DNA of 64,000 bases from Acorus gramineus (lineage: Eukaryota; Streptophyta; Magnoliopsida; Acorales; Acoraceae): NCBI GenBank assembly GCA_030737835.1, contig JAUJYN010000027.1:2233900-2297899 (forward strand), written 5' to 3'. The position numbers and the translations under genes were made by a program. Positions 1 to 11,449 of the stretch are shown piece by piece (position 1 is the first letter of the stretch; the number at the start of each line of letters is the position of its first letter). Below the pieces are notes generated by a model. That model was not told where the DNA came from. It was given only the letters and a program-made list of their open reading frames with translations, and did not search any database.

Positions 1-591
1 AGATGCGGGGAAAAACATATTATTAATAGTGACAATTGCCAAGTATGACCCCCATAAGTGGTCATACACTTGCCTAAACTCATTAGGCAAGATTTAAGGC
101 TTAACTTAAGCATATAACATGGATAATAAATATACAAGGAATTCATCATGGAAGCATTTAAATGATATAATATTTTCTAAGGCATGCTTACACTTATGCT
201 TTTCATAGATAGCTAAGGGTATACTTAGGCAAGGTCGGGGTGCATGTAGGAATCAAATGTTATCCTAACATGGGACATGATGCATGAACAAGCATTGGTC
301 CCTACACATGATACTAGGATGTATAACCCTAACATGTTAGGTCTAACATGACATGGATGCAACCTAGCAAGCCCAATAATAACATATACATGCAAATATG
401 GTTAATATGCAGTTATGATGCCCCAAGGGAGGGCAATGCACGTCTACGTGCATTGAACGCCTCCCAACTAGGTTGGATCAACCCACTCACCGCAACCTGG
501 GTCGTTGCGTGACCGTTCGCCAAAATCTGCAAGACAAGGGCATTCAATATGGTGAGTATAACTACATAAATATACATGGAATTTACTAGAA

Positions 592-965
592 ATGCCAAAG
601 ACTCGGACAAGCACGCATACAGGCTCGCACGCATGTGAGTACGCGCGTACGCACGAAAGTCTGAGTGCCCCGTCACCTACCCGAACCCTTGGGCAGCCAC
701 ATGCGTGGGCCCCCGCACGCGTACGCACGCATAAGCACGCGCGCACGCGCCCCTACAACCCCTGGCGCACTGCCGCGCACCCAACCGCACGTCCAGACGC
801 GCTGCCGCGTGCGCGCGCAAGCTCACGCGTGCCTTCACGCACTGCGCGTCCTGCCCATGCGCACTACATGCCCGCGCTAGCTCCCCGTGCGCACCCTCGC
901 GCGCCTGGGCGTACGCGCGAGCGCCAGCACCCCTCTGCGCGCACATCTGCGTGATGCGCGCTCAC
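592..965 (-). repeat. GC-rich alternating purine/pyrimidine tract of LTR copy A
   Basis: A run dominated by CGCACG/CGCGCA words lies wholly inside the intron candidate (527-1105) of LTR copy A. It opens several overlapping reading frames rich in Arg, Ala, Pro and His. These frames are not kept between copies, so they are not called as genes. Confidence 0.8.
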
Positions 966-1398
966 GCGGGCGGATAGCCCTGCGCGCTCGCCCAGACCTC
1001 TCCCATCCTCCCCACTCCCCTCTCACACACCCTAACCCACATACACAACATGCATGATCACCCTAATAGCCATTAAAACAAAGATAAGGGAGGAGGAGAG
1101 CTTACCAAAGGAGGGGAAAGAAAAGGGGAGGTATTCGGGTGCTCTTGGCGCACCAAAACCATCGCAACCACCACCACCAACACCACCACCTCCTCAGCCT
1201 TACCTGGCTAAAAAATCAGGGGCAAAGGGAGCATGAGAGGGAGCTTAAGAGAAGGGAATCAACAACCATTACAACAACACACATACACACCTTTGTGTGT
1301 CCCTTCTCCTTCACTACTCCTCTTTTTGTGCTTCTTTCTTCTCCTTCTTTTCCTTCAAAACACACACACACAATCAAGAGAGGGAGAGGGAGGCGTGA

Positions 1399-1452
1399 GA
1401 GAGAGAGAGAGAGAGAGAGAGAGCATTTTTTTCTCAAATGGGGGGGGGGGGG
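1399..1452. repeat. (GA)n microsatellite and G homopolymer
   Basis: About 13 GA dinucleotides are followed, after a short T-rich gap, by a run of 12 G. It lies in the U3/leader part of LTR copy A. Copies B, C and D also carry GA-rich stretches at the equivalent place. Confidence 0.85.
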
Positions 1453-1876
1453 TGATGAGAAGGGAAAAAAAGGGGTGGTGAACTTAAGCTAATCTCACCC
1501 ACACACACAAAAAATAACCAATGGTTTCTTAACCATTAAGCAAGAGGGGGGTGAGGTTACCAAGGTGACCATAACCACCAAAATATCCCAACACTATTAC
1601 ACCAAACAAACCAGTAATGACCGAAACCCGGATAAGATTCAAAACTGCATAATTTTTTAAAACGTTACAGGAATTCGATGAAATTTTTATGAGTAGTACT
1701 AAATGGTACCAGGACCGATAATATGCAGTCAGATTTTCAATCAGAGTACTTAAACTCACGTAGATAGCTAAAAGTTCAAAATTTTAGCGGCTCCGATAAA
1801 AAGAAAGAAAAATTGGAAAATGGCCAGAAATGACCCAAATGTGACCAATAGGCTAAAAAGTTACACATATATAACA

Positions 1877-2165
1877 CCGAGCAATCTGTCAGTTCTGCGC
1901 TGCCAAAGGACATGGACCGGGGGCAGCGAGCGATCTACTATGCAAGTAAGGCACTAAACGGGGTAGAAACTATGCCATACTACGAAAAGCAGACGTCGCA
2001 GGACGATTGCTGAAGTGGGCAGTGGAATTATCAGCTTTTGATATCCACTATCAGCCAAGGAATGCAATCAGAGGGAAGGTAGTTGCAGACATCATCGCCG
2101 ATCTCATGCCAGTAGAGCAACATGTATGCACCATTTTCGACTTCAGGCCAATTTCTTAGACACTG
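1877..2165 (+). pseudogene. Ty3/gypsy RNase H C-terminal fragment (Tat element)
   Basis: The translated region keeps the pattern of the pol RNase H that follows the reverse transcriptase: a segment reading AIYYASKALNGVET, then a stretch resembling the end of the domain and the connection to the next one. In the family this domain degrades RNA in RNA/DNA hybrids during reverse transcription. The frame is broken by at least two shifts. The reverse transcriptase itself lies upstream of the LTR copy A insertion and is not in the window. Confidence 0.6.
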
Positions 2166-2630
2166 CGTGTCGATGGGTCGTCCAATCGAAGGGGGTCAGG
2201 AGCAGGGCTGATCTTGCGAAGTGAAGATGGATTCCTGTTCGAGCATGCAATCGAGCTTGGCTTCAAGGCTTCTAACAACGAAGCAGAATATGAGGCCTTG
2301 ATCGTAGGTTTAAAATTCGTTGTAGATCTCTCCGTGCGTAAATTGGTGATCTACAGCGATTCTCAGCTTGTGGTTTGCCAGAGTACCGAAGAGTACCAGA
2401 CAAAAGATGAGCGCATGGCTGTCTATTAGAGCTATGCGCGTACCTTGCTTTCACAAATCAATGATTGGAAGATCCACTTGATTGATCGCGAGCAAAACAC
2501 CCAAGCTGATGTCTTAGCAAATTTGGCTAGTGCTCTAGAAGGGGAACCATCTCGAGAGATCCAGGTTGAGTTTCTGGAGGAACCAAGCATCGCTCAACTT
2601 GAGTCCATTCTGGAGGAATAGACTCGGAAC
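2166..2630 (+). pseudogene. Second (archaeal-type) RNase H domain of Tat pol
   Basis: The segment 2214-2429 is an open piece with the pattern SNNEAEYEAL followed about 20 residues later by YSDSQLVV. This is the E and D active-site signature of the additional RNase H found in Tat-lineage elements. The preceding GSGAGLIL motif is readable just upstream. An in-frame stop follows MAVY at about 2427. The downstream stretch to about 2630 continues the domain (DVLANLAS-like). The combination of two RNase H domains is the main reason to place the element in the Tat lineage. Confidence 0.75.
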
Positions 2631-2779
2631 CCCGAGAAACGACCTGGATGGATCCCATCCTGTCATATCTGAAAGACAATGTCCTCTCACCGGACAAGGA
2701 GGAAGCCAGAAAAATTAAGAATCGATCCGTTCGGTTCTTGATTTTTGATCAAGGCGTTCTATACTAGCAAAGCTTCAGC

Positions 2780-3824
2780 GGCTCGCTCTTGTGATGCGTC
2801 ACCCTCGATGAAGCCATGGAAGTGCTAGAGGAGATGCATTCGGGAATATGCGGGAGCCACACAGCCTCAAGGTCTCTGGCTCACCGCGTATTGATAGCTG
2901 GATACTTCTAGCTAACCCTCGTGAAAGATTCACTTGATCTGGTGAGGAGATGTGACAAATGTCAACGATTTGGCCCACTAATCCACTGACTTGCCAGGGA
3001 TTTGAATACACTTCAAAGTCCTTGGCCGTTTGCTCAATGGGGGTTCGATATAGTCAGACCAATGCCCATGGCACCATCTCAAAAGCGGTTCCTCTTGGTC
3101 AACACTAACTATTTCACCAAATGGGTGGAAGCAGTGGCCTTGGCCAGGATTCATGACGTCGAAGAGCGAAGCTTCCTGTGGAAGGAGATTATATGTAGGT
3201 TCGGATTGCCGAACACTATAATCTCTGACAACATAGCGCAGTTTGATAACGCCATCCCCAAGGTAATGGTCAGGCAAAGATCACTAACCGTACTATTCTG
3301 GATGGGATCAAGAAGCGCCTCGACACGGCCAAAGGCAACTGGGTGGATGAACTCCCCTCGGTGTTATGGGCGTACCACACGACATCACGAAGGGCTACAG
3401 GCGAAACTCCATTTTCCCTGGCCTTTGGTGTAGAGGCGGTAATTCCTTTAGAGCTCGGGATCCCAACCTTTCGGACCAAGAACTCTGAGCCACGCGCTAA
3501 CAAAGAAGTTCTTGTGTCCGACTTGGAACTAAGGGACGAGCAAAGGAAAGCGGCTTCAATCAGAATGGCGAACTTCCGGAACCAAATAGCTCAAAACTAC
3601 AACAAGAGGGTTTTGCGATGAAGCTTTCGAGTCGCATACCTAGTATTACAAGAGGTATTCCCCGAATCCCGAAAGCGATCTGATGGTAAGCTCGGACCCA
3701 GTTGAGAGGGACCATATAAGGTTGCTGGGCTGGGCCCAAAAGGGGCTTACTATTTAGAACGGATGAATGGAGAGGCACTAATTAGACCTCGCAATGTAAT
3801 GCATTTGACAAAGTACTACTTTTG
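2780..3824 (+). pseudogene. Tat-type integrase, degenerate
   Basis: The integrase inserts element cDNA into host DNA. A zinc-binding-like segment ending in CDKCQRF lies near 2950-2975. The catalytic core follows: WPFAQWGFDIV carries the first Asp (about 3025), and IISDNIAQFD carries the second (about 3225). The segment with the catalytic Glu near 3280-3340 is scrambled by a frameshift. The later part (3343-3621) and a C-terminal piece ending in MHLTKYYF at about 3824 match the usual end of Tat pol. There are several stops, for example TGA near 3619 and in the EGPYK region. It cannot be functional. Confidence 0.8.
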
Positions 3825-4332
3825 AAATAAAAGTTGTTCACTTGGTTTTTATTCATCTCATTATGAGTATTTTATGTGAATGAAAGCCCGTTCGAGGTTG
3901 CGCGTGAACTTGGTTTTTAAAAGCCCTCTAAGAAAAAGAGGTCGCGAATAAGCCCTGTTCAGGTCGATTGGATGAGTACTCTTCATGAAAAAGGTCACGC
4001 TGGGGACGCCCAATCCATCGATTAAGCACTCGAGTAAAATTCATGAAAATGTGGAACGCATAGGTTACACTCACAAGATGAGGTCGTTAGGAAGTACAAG
4101 CTTCCCCTAGGTTACTCAAAGGGCCAAGGCTCTATGACCAACCTCTGGAGGTCGCGATGAAAGGATAAATAGAATTAGTTCATTAAATAGGCTTAAATTT
4201 TGAAAGGGTACGTCCCTATTATATTAACGAATAGCACTCCATCCACAAGCATACACATCATGCAAATAAACGAAGAAACAAACAGGCATTAAAAAGACAA
4301 GTCGTTTAAGAAAACATTGGCTTTACAAAATG
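3825..4332. other. Non-coding spacer between pol and antisense ORF 1
   Basis: AT-rich sequence with no supported gene. It starts with a run around TGAAATAAAAG that could carry 3'-end signals. It is the place where sense pol and the antisense ORF transcript would converge. Confidence 0.5.
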
Positions 4333-6669
4333 TCAGCCATTCTGAGACCCACCATCAGGATCAGATCTTGAACCATGAGAAAGAGCACTAGCGATGCGAG
4401 GGGAAACATTGTTGGATCTATCTTCATATCCTTGACGATATCTACGATTGTAGTTCTTGTCGGCACAAGTCGTCAAAGATTCTGAGATCTCCTACATCTG
4501 ATCTTTCACCGTCGCGAAGGCTTCGTCTCGACCCTTCGTCAGACCATCCTCATAAGCGGCTGCGACATCAGCTCGAATGCCACAGATAACATCTTGTTGA
4601 TCTCGTGACTCATGCGTCAGAGCTTCAACTCACTTCACTGCATTCTCTGCTCGCAGACAAAGCTTGGCCTAGTTGAAAGACTGAGAAAGTTTCAAGTCAA
4701 GAAGCGCTCTCACTAGCTCCTCAGCAGCCACGGCACGAGCTTGAGCAACGGCCAACTCATGACGAGCAGAAGATTTAGCCCGTTCCGTAGCAAGGCGAGC
4801 CTGATTCGCAATCGTAGTTTGCTCCTCGGTAACCTTCAGTTGCGCTTCTTTGCGATGGGCAAGCTCCTGCGCTGTCTTCAAAAGGCATTCAGCCTTCCTC
4901 ACACTGAGCTCTCACTCGCTGAGCACTTGAAGAAGGACAGAGTTTTGAAAAACAAATCGTCTGGACTATGAGAAAGGAATGCGAAGAAGAAAAAAATGAT
5001 GAAGTTGCTTACATTGTAGATGCTCCAACCAAGCCGACTGAAGAGCGCCTCAGTTGTAGCCTGGCGAGCGCTCTCCAGGTCATCATCAAGAAGTTAGCCC
5101 CTGAGTTGGGCACAAGCAACTTCCTTGTTGACACGCCCAGCCAAGGGACCGCCAAAAGGAGTGCAGGCCGTGGCCGCCCCCTCAGGAGCCTTGATAGGGG
5201 AAGCACCGCTGGCTGAAGTAGCCTCTACGGAGACCGAGCGAGGAACATCAGCAACTGTGGCAGGAGAGCCCTCCGACACCTCGACAGAGGGAACCTCTGA
5301 ACGAGAAGGCACTGAAGAAATAACCGCAGTCTGAATGATTGGGGGCACCCTCGGTGATAGCACTATGAAGGGTGTAGACTCCACTACAACGGCTGGGGGC
5401 ACCTCCGGAGAAATTACTGGAGGGGGCGTAACCCCCATCGCCGCAACTGGGTTCATCCCAGGTGTAACAACCGAAGGAGGTGTGGTCTCTATCGCTTTAG
5501 CTGATGACAACTCAACTCGGGTCAAGTCGACTGTCTGGATGGCAGGACTAGAGGCCTCGATCACTTCAAATTTTGGAGAGGTGGGAACCACTACCGCATC
5601 TAGCGACGAGCTAACAGTAGGACTTGGTAGACATCCCTTTCCAATAGGAGTCGGAATCCTTGATCACCAACAGCGCTCATGGGCAGATCGCTTGGGGCCC
5701 CGGAAGGAGAAGTCAGGGGTACGCCAGATGAGACAGCTGCCCCTTCTCCTGTATCAACCTCCCTGACAGTTGATGCCGGGCAAGAAAGTTTTAACCTACA
5801 TTTCGAGGGAAGCGGCAGTCTGGGCCTGTTCCTCAAAGCGGAGGCAAACTTGGCTTTAAGGGCAGCAAGCTGCCCAGCCACCTCCTCGTTTACAACAGAA
5901 GAAGAAGCAGAAGGTGTGCCGGTCTTTGATGATGTGCCAGCGGCCACCGAAGAAGAACCAGCGGTCGTTGGGGCGGGGAGGTTAATGATTTTGTGAAAAT
6001 CCTTTTCCTCCAGTTCTTGGGCACGAGCGATTTGATCGAGCTTCACCACCGAAGGATCCGGGGTCTCTCGCTCGGAGTCATTTGACAAGGAAAGATGAAA
6101 TTCATTAGCCGTGATGAAGAAGGGAAAGGTTTAAAAGGATAGTTGCTTTTATGCTTACCCAATTTCATCGGACGAAGACAACGGGACACCTTCGGCCCAC
6201 CATGCGTTCCATAGGTCAAAAATTCCCAAGGACCGGTCAGCTGCACGAGACACTCCTCTCTCCACCCACTGTCAGAGGAAGGAAGCTTCTCCACAAGCGG
6301 AATCATGTCTTTTCTAGCCCGGAGGTAGAAAGCATGCTCTGCTTTCCTCAGATCATTCAGGTGGTAGATGTCGTCTACTCCAAGATTGAAGTGCAGCGAA
6401 CGATTGATGGCGACAACGCACATCAAAACCTTCAGCAGGTCAGGGGAGCATTGTGTCGGATAAAGCTTAAACCAACACATGAAATCTTTGACTAGTTGAG
6501 GGAAAGGAAAGGAAAGGGAACTTCTCATCATCTGAGAAGGATACATGTAAAGCGCATCAAGGTTCTGATGCTTCATGAGATCAAAAAAGTTCTCTTTAGT
6601 GGGTGTAATACTGATGGAATCAGGGATGGATAAGGAGGACCTCAACCTTTGAACATTATCCATCGACAT
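4333..6669 (-). pseudogene. Antisense ORF 1 of the Tat element (putative gypsy-type transposon protein family), with intron signals
   Basis: A protein of unknown biochemical role is encoded opposite to pol. From the start at 6669 the N-terminal globular part carries the pattern LSFPFPQLVKDF and then VVAINRSLHFNLG. This resembles the plant 'putative gypsy type transposon' domain (Pfam PF04195, from memory). A Ser/Pro/Thr-rich middle (about 5100-6050) and a coiled-coil-like, Ala/Glu/Arg-rich C-terminal part (4669-4902) follow, with a stop at 4333-4335. Two intron candidates are visible. One has a GTAAGC donor at 6158, a CTAAT branch-like site and a weak acceptor. The other has a GTAAGC donor at 5012 and a CTCAG acceptor at 4919. 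One frameshift near 5650 breaks the middle exon. Its relation to ORF 2 (7510-8603) is a separate finding. Confidence 0.65.
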
Positions 6670-7509
6670 AGTGACACGAAAAGAGAAACCGAGAAGAAGT
6701 GAAGCTTGAAAACGAAGAGGGAATTTGATCTCTTTTTCAAATTTCTCTCTCTTCTTCTAGGAGTGTGATGACTACATCAAGGGGAGGGTTCTCCTTCGAG
6801 AACCTCCCGTAATCATGGGAAAGGCACGAAAGTTGAGATCGTGAGAGATTTGCCTCTGAAATCTTCTGCAGAAATCGAGGGGCAGCTGGAGTAAAAGACA
6901 AGGCATTGGTTTTGACAGATGTGTAGCTGACGTGGCGAGTTTATGACGTATTTATCTCAAGCTTTCCACGTGGCATCACGAAAGGACAGATCATCATGAA
7001 GGTCTTTACAACCAGACAGACGCGACTAGATACACCCTGATCATGGATATGAGACAAGGTACTTCTGCTCGTTCAACGCGATTAATCTATTCGCCCAGTG
7101 CGGGTTAGTTGTAGAGAAAATCGAGGTGACTTAGTTTTTTTTTTGAAGCGCCGTGGCATGAAAACATAAACATACAACAAGAAAAGTAGTCTATGTTCAT
7201 TTGGGACTTGACTAAAAATGCAAGTGCACAGGACAAGAGCAAGGTTGATCCAAAAAGTAATTTTTATTCATTGATTGGATAAAGATTACATCGAAAAAAA
7301 ATCATGTTTAGGATAATCATCCCTCTGCTATGTTTCCTGCTCAGTTCTTCCCACGGTATCTCCTCTCCCTTGCGGCTCGGTGAAGCACAGGCAGCTCCTC
7401 ATTGCTCATCTCTCAAAAATTGGCCAGCATAGCCTAGACGGTATCCACTGATGAACTCCAGGAGGTGTTCCTCCTCGGCGCCCGTGCAAGCTTCTCGAAG
7501 CTCTCGCAT
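6670..7509. other. Spacer between the two antisense ORFs
   Basis: No coding pattern is supported. The part next to 6670 would be the upstream region of antisense ORF 1 on the minus strand. The part near 7250-7300 resembles the convergent 3' region at 3830-3860 (a run ending in TTTTTATTCAT). This fits a duplicated unit of spacer plus antisense ORF. Confidence 0.4.
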
Positions 7510-8603
7510 CTAGCGGTTTAAGGAAATGAAGGCAGCGTCTGCTATTGCCTGCAAGTTTCTAGATGAACCGGCCAGAGGGACGTCGACATCCAGAAGACGA
7601 TCCCCCAAAGTTGGTCTAGCATCCACACCAACATCTAGGGTCACCGAGGGCACCGTGGGTGTAGAACCAAGAATTAAGTCAACGGTTGGAGGAACAGTAT
7701 CCCCAAGGGGAGCAGACGATGAAGAAGAAGAAGAGGAAGACAATGAGGAGGAAGGAGATTGAATAGTGGGCTGCAGTGAAGAGGTGAGATCCACCAGTGG
7801 GGCAATGGAACATGATCTAGAACCCAACTGGAGGAGCCTCAGAGAGCGCTGCCGTGTCCCTTAGATCGGAGCGGAAGGATGAAGGACCGAACCTAGGCCA
7901 CCGGCAGACTCAACCACACCAGTAAGAAACCTCACCTTAGTTGGCGCACGTCTCGGTTCCTCCAATCCAAGAAGCTCCCACCATAACCGGTTCGGGTACT
8001 CCATCACCCGGGAGATGTCGCCCATGTTCACCTCCTCGACCTTCGGCCTGGGGGTATCCACCTTTGGATTTCGAGGACAACACAGGTGGCGATTCTTCAA
8101 GTCCCAACCATCTGGAATCCAGGGACTCCAGACCTGAATCCAGCGATCCTGCAAGTCGAAGACATCGCCCTAGGACATGCCAAGAACCAGCTCTGGCGCC
8201 CTAGCCCGGCGGTAGATGTAGAAGGACGGGGACCGCCCCGAGGTCGAAGCCTTGACCTCATAGTCCAGCGGATCTTTTTTAGACCAAGTTTAACTCTTGT
8301 CCTCCTTCCCAACGCAACCACACAGATTAGGATGCAGTACACATTGGGGATGACCAAGATGTGGTGGAGGCCAAATAAATCAAGAAACTCTGCCACCAAG
8401 TGTGGTAGAGGGAGAGAGAGACCCCCATCCTTAAAATGGCTCGGATGGTGGAGAACGGTGCCAGGGTAGAGAGTTGGGACTTCATCCTCAGCCAACTCGT
8501 TTATCGCATAGTCTGAAGAAATACTCAACTCTCTGTGAAGGGCTGCGGTAATAGAGATTTTCTCCATCATAGCGGTTTTATTCATGGAGCCCTCAGAAAT
8601 CAA
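7510..8603 (-). pseudogene. Antisense ORF 2 of the Tat element, paralogous to antisense ORF 1
   Basis: It starts at about 8603. The N-terminal part carries LSLPLPHLVAEFLDLF and then VVALGRRTRVKLG, the same spacing and hydrophobic pattern as ORF 1 at 6043-6669. The frame then breaks and continues in other frames: 7861-8154 with many Trp and Pro, then a poly-Ser/Glu-rich tail at 7510-7827. A donor-like GTGAGG lies at about 7935 on the minus strand. No function is known. It is most likely a diverged tandem duplicate of ORF 1 and is not intact. Confidence 0.55.
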
Positions 8604-8968
8604 AAGAAATGACGAGATGGGTTGAGATGAGAAGCACTTCCCACTCGACCGTTAAATACTGCTGAGGCGACGCTTCAAAAAGACGGCAGCATTTACTCAC
8701 TGGAGATATTGAAGAGTAATCAATGCCTAGAAAATGGGTTTCACGAAATCCAAAGGGGTGCTGACGTTTGGGTTTTCTAAGGAAAGACCACAGAAGGCTA
8801 CGAGCCATTAAAGCTGACACGGTAAATCAGCTGTCAAATCCTCAATGGGTCAGAGAATCCGAAGGAGACATGCGGCCAAATCTTTGACCAACCAAAAGGC
8901 AGAGACGAGATGATTTTTCCTGATCTCCTGCTCTCTCGACAATTCAAAAGAACAGGAGAGGGGGCATC
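8604..8968. other. Spacer and polypurine tract before the 3' LTR of the Tat element
   Basis: There is no gene. The last 20 bases hold a polypurine tract (AGGAGAGGGGGCATC) that ends exactly where TGTCGAGGTC begins at 8969. The second Tat element, on the minus strand at 11449, shows the same GGGGGGCATC before its TGT. This supports reading this as the plus-strand priming site. Confidence 0.65.
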
Positions 8969-9701
8969 TGTCGAGGTCAAAATCCGCACCATGACACGTG
9001 TCATGCTAGGACGGATATGGGCAATGCATGGGACCCACAAATCCAGGTTTGAATCCTTAGCCATGATGACATTTTCGAATGCGCTGGCATGACTAGATCC
9101 AGGGTCTAGTCGGACAGCCGGGCACCTTGCGAAAGAATACCACCTCAAGCCGTTAAGGCATGACCATACTAGAGTTTTGGTTGGACAACCTTACTCCTCG
9201 CGAACGAGTAGGGAAGACACGACTAGGCAAGAGGTCTGGTTGGGCGATCTTCCATCTCGCAGATGTACTCAAAAGGCGTAACAGACGAACAAGTAGGCCA
9301 AAGGGCCATGAGCAGACTAAAGAAATGGTTAAAGGAATATAAACACTTGTAACTGCCAGTTGGACAGTCAAGGCCCATTAACTGTGCGACGTGAGCACGA
9401 GATGCCTCATTAACACATGGAGTTTTCCCCCGAAATCGCCCACTAACTGTTTAAATGGGGAGACGGTTACAACAACTAGAGAAATGCGAACGGCAATCTA
9501 GCTGAGGAACTACGTATGACTTGATCCCTAAGGGGTACGTAGGCAGCCTATAAAGAGGTCGCGAGATAGCACTCTCAGGCACAATAAAAAAAAATCCAAG
9601 CTACATAATTTACTTCTCTCCACAAAAAAAATCCTATCCAAGTTTTAACCCCTAAAACCGAAAAGTTTAACTGAAGGGGAAATTATCCTCCTCAGTTTAC
9701 A
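8969..9701 (+). repeat. 3' LTR of the Tat element (probable ends)
   Basis: It starts TGTCGAGG directly after the polypurine tract and ends TTTACA, which gives 733 bp with TG...CA ends. A TATA-like CTATAAAG lies near 9549 and an AATAAA poly(A)-like signal near 9582, in the usual order. The right end is less certain because the matching 5' LTR is outside the window. Confidence 0.5.
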
Positions 9702-9910
9702 AATTAAGAAAAAATTATGTCTTTTTGTTTGAAATTCATATTAATACTCCAAATATATTTTTTCATTATTTTTAATAGTTTTTATTTTTTCTTGAAATGC
9801 GGTTACATTTTGAAATAAAAATCTAGGCCGTTTTAAGAATTTTGACGAAAAAACAATTTAGGTAAGTTTTGGTGTATTTTAGGTAAGTTTTGGTGTAATT
9901 GAAATAAAAA

Positions 9911-10417
9911 GGAGAAATTAATTAGGGGTCCCTGTGGTCACCCGTTTATAATTTGTAGATCCCTGGAATTTTTCAAGTTTTTTTTAGGTCCCTAACTCTC
10001 TGAAAAATTATCTTTAGGCCCTTCTAGTCGGATGCTTTTCAAAAATACCGAAAATTCCCCCACACAATTATTTTAGTACACTGTTAACATTCTCAAATAC
10101 ATTGTTAAGTATCTCCGGTAACACTCCCAGTACATTGTTAACCATTGCATAAAATGCCACCCGTCCAATTGTTTCAGTACACTGTAAACACTCTCCATTA
10201 CACTGTTAAGTATCTCAAGCACACGATTATCACTCCCCAGTATATTGTTAACCTTCGCATAATAGGGTGAGGGCATTTTTGGGATTTTTGAATAACATCT
10301 TGCTAGAGGGACCTAAAGATAATTTTTCAACACCTTAGGGACCTAAAAAAATTTAAATTTTTTAGGGACCTAAAAATAATAGATGGGTGATCACAAGGAC
10401 TCCTAATTAATTTCCCC
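9911..10417. mobile_element. MITE with long terminal inverted repeats
   Basis: The left end GGAGAAATTAATTAGGGG and the right end, read on the opposite strand as GGGGAAATTAATTAGGAG, begin inverted repeats that stay recognisable for over 100 bp, including repeated TTTAGGTCCCT words. The interior (about 10070-10260) holds roughly eight diverged copies of a CAGTACATTGTTAAC-like word. There is no coding capacity. Flanks are A-rich and a clean target-site duplication cannot be called, so the superfamily is left open. Confidence 0.75.
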
Positions 10418-10763
10418 GAAAAATAAAAATTCAATTACAATTTAGGTAAAGATTTCAAAATTGGTAAATTTTAGTATAATCCAGATTCATGCAGAAGAGT
10501 AATACCTGAATCGAGAAAAGGGGGGGATTTGAGTTAATGGAACTGATTTATTTAATGAAGGGCATATGAGTATTTTTCATTTTTACCTTTTTGCAAAAGT
10601 CAACCAGCCATCCAATAAGAAAAGAACACCTAATGAGGCTTGTGAGTGGGCCCTATAAATTGGGGCCTCGGTATCATGATAGTTACTGAAAATTGTGTTT
10701 TCAAGTGTTTTTAAATTATTAATTTTTTTAGAAAAATAATAGACCTTTGGAGGGGCAAAAAAC
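10418..10763. other. AT-rich stretch without recognised feature
   Basis: I see no gene or clear repeat boundary. It may include the outer end of the minus-strand LTR that follows. Confidence 0.4.
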
Positions 10764-11449
10764 AACGATCAGAGTTGAGGTCAATAGCATACGTCCGCTC
10801 TACTTCTCCTGATGTCTTCCGCCGCGTCGCCGGTGATTCTCCTCCTCAAGCATTGCTAGAAACAAGGTTGGGGGTGACCTGCAAAAGACCCACTGACGCT
10901 CAAGTCAGTAGAATGCACAATTTAGAGTTGTTGCAAAAAAGAATTTCCCTCTCCCTTCGATAGGGAGAATTGAATCCCTATTTATAGTACCTTCATGGAT
11001 GCTCTAAAATCCACTGTCGATCTCCTTCCCATCAAACGGTTAGGAAAAGAGATCCCAGATTTAGATAATTGGCTATGTGTTATTTGAGGGATTTGTAGAA
11101 TCTGTTGTCATTATCCCTAAATAAATACACATAATTTGTTGAGATCTTGTGAATCAACTGGCGATTTTCTAAATCTACGATATATTGTTGTGATCTCAGA
11201 GAATCAGTTTAATGATAGCTCTAGATTTAATATACCAGTGAGGATTTAGAGAATCAGTGCTTGATGATCCTTAATTTGAAAAGTGAATTATGAAATATTG
11301 ACTTGAATTGCTGCTTGATCGTTGGGTATGGAGGGTCCGACAGGCCGGATCCACATATAGTGGCAACCAGGTCGTGGGCCCTCATTAATCGGGTCACAGG
11401 CCAGAAGTACCTGGAGCCCAGTTTGCAGGCCTGATTTTTGGCCCTTACA
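10764..11449 (-). repeat. 3' LTR of a second, reverse-oriented Tat-like element (left end approximate)
   Basis: Read on the minus strand it starts TGTAAGGGCCAAAAATCAGG at 11449, directly after a polypurine tract with the GGGGGGCATC signature (11450-11466). A TATA-like CTATAAATAG lies on the minus strand at 10977-10986. The end of the LTR at about 10764 is a guess, because no second copy is available to compare. Confidence 0.5.

Larger units (their letters stand above)
1..1876 (-). mobile_element. LTR copy A of the seven-copy long-LTR family (truncated by window edge)
   Basis: This is the 5' part, on the minus strand, of a long LTR. It starts at 1876 with TGTTATATATGTGTAAC and runs left past the window edge. 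Six other copies in the window share its order of parts. Read on the minus strand these are a short U3, a donor-like GGTAAG (intron from 1105), a GC-rich tract, a TTGCAG acceptor, a 36-nt mini-exon at 491-526 and a GTGAGTGG donor at 485-490. It lies inside the RNase H region of the Tat element that resumes at 1877, so it is an insertion. Whether it is a solo LTR or the edge of a full element cannot be told because the other side is outside the window. Confidence 0.8.
1877..9701 (+). mobile_element. Tat-lineage Ty3/gypsy retrotransposon, 3' half
   Basis: The visible parts in order are RNase H, a second RNase H, integrase, a long non-pol 3' region with two antisense ORFs, a polypurine tract and a 3' LTR. 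A second RNase H domain, and extra antisense ORFs between pol and the 3' LTR, are known hallmarks of the Tat (Ogre/Retand/Grande-like) lineage. The 5' LTR, gag, protease and most of the reverse transcriptase are absent: the element is cut at its left by LTR copy A. Stops and frameshifts run through pol. No TSD can be checked because the left end is missing. Confidence 0.8.

Noticed and set aside
5335-5996. Plus-strand open frames with Gly/Thr/Val-rich translation
   Set aside because: They mirror the Ser/Pro/Thr-rich part of antisense ORF 1, which continues a recognisable N-terminal domain on the minus strand.
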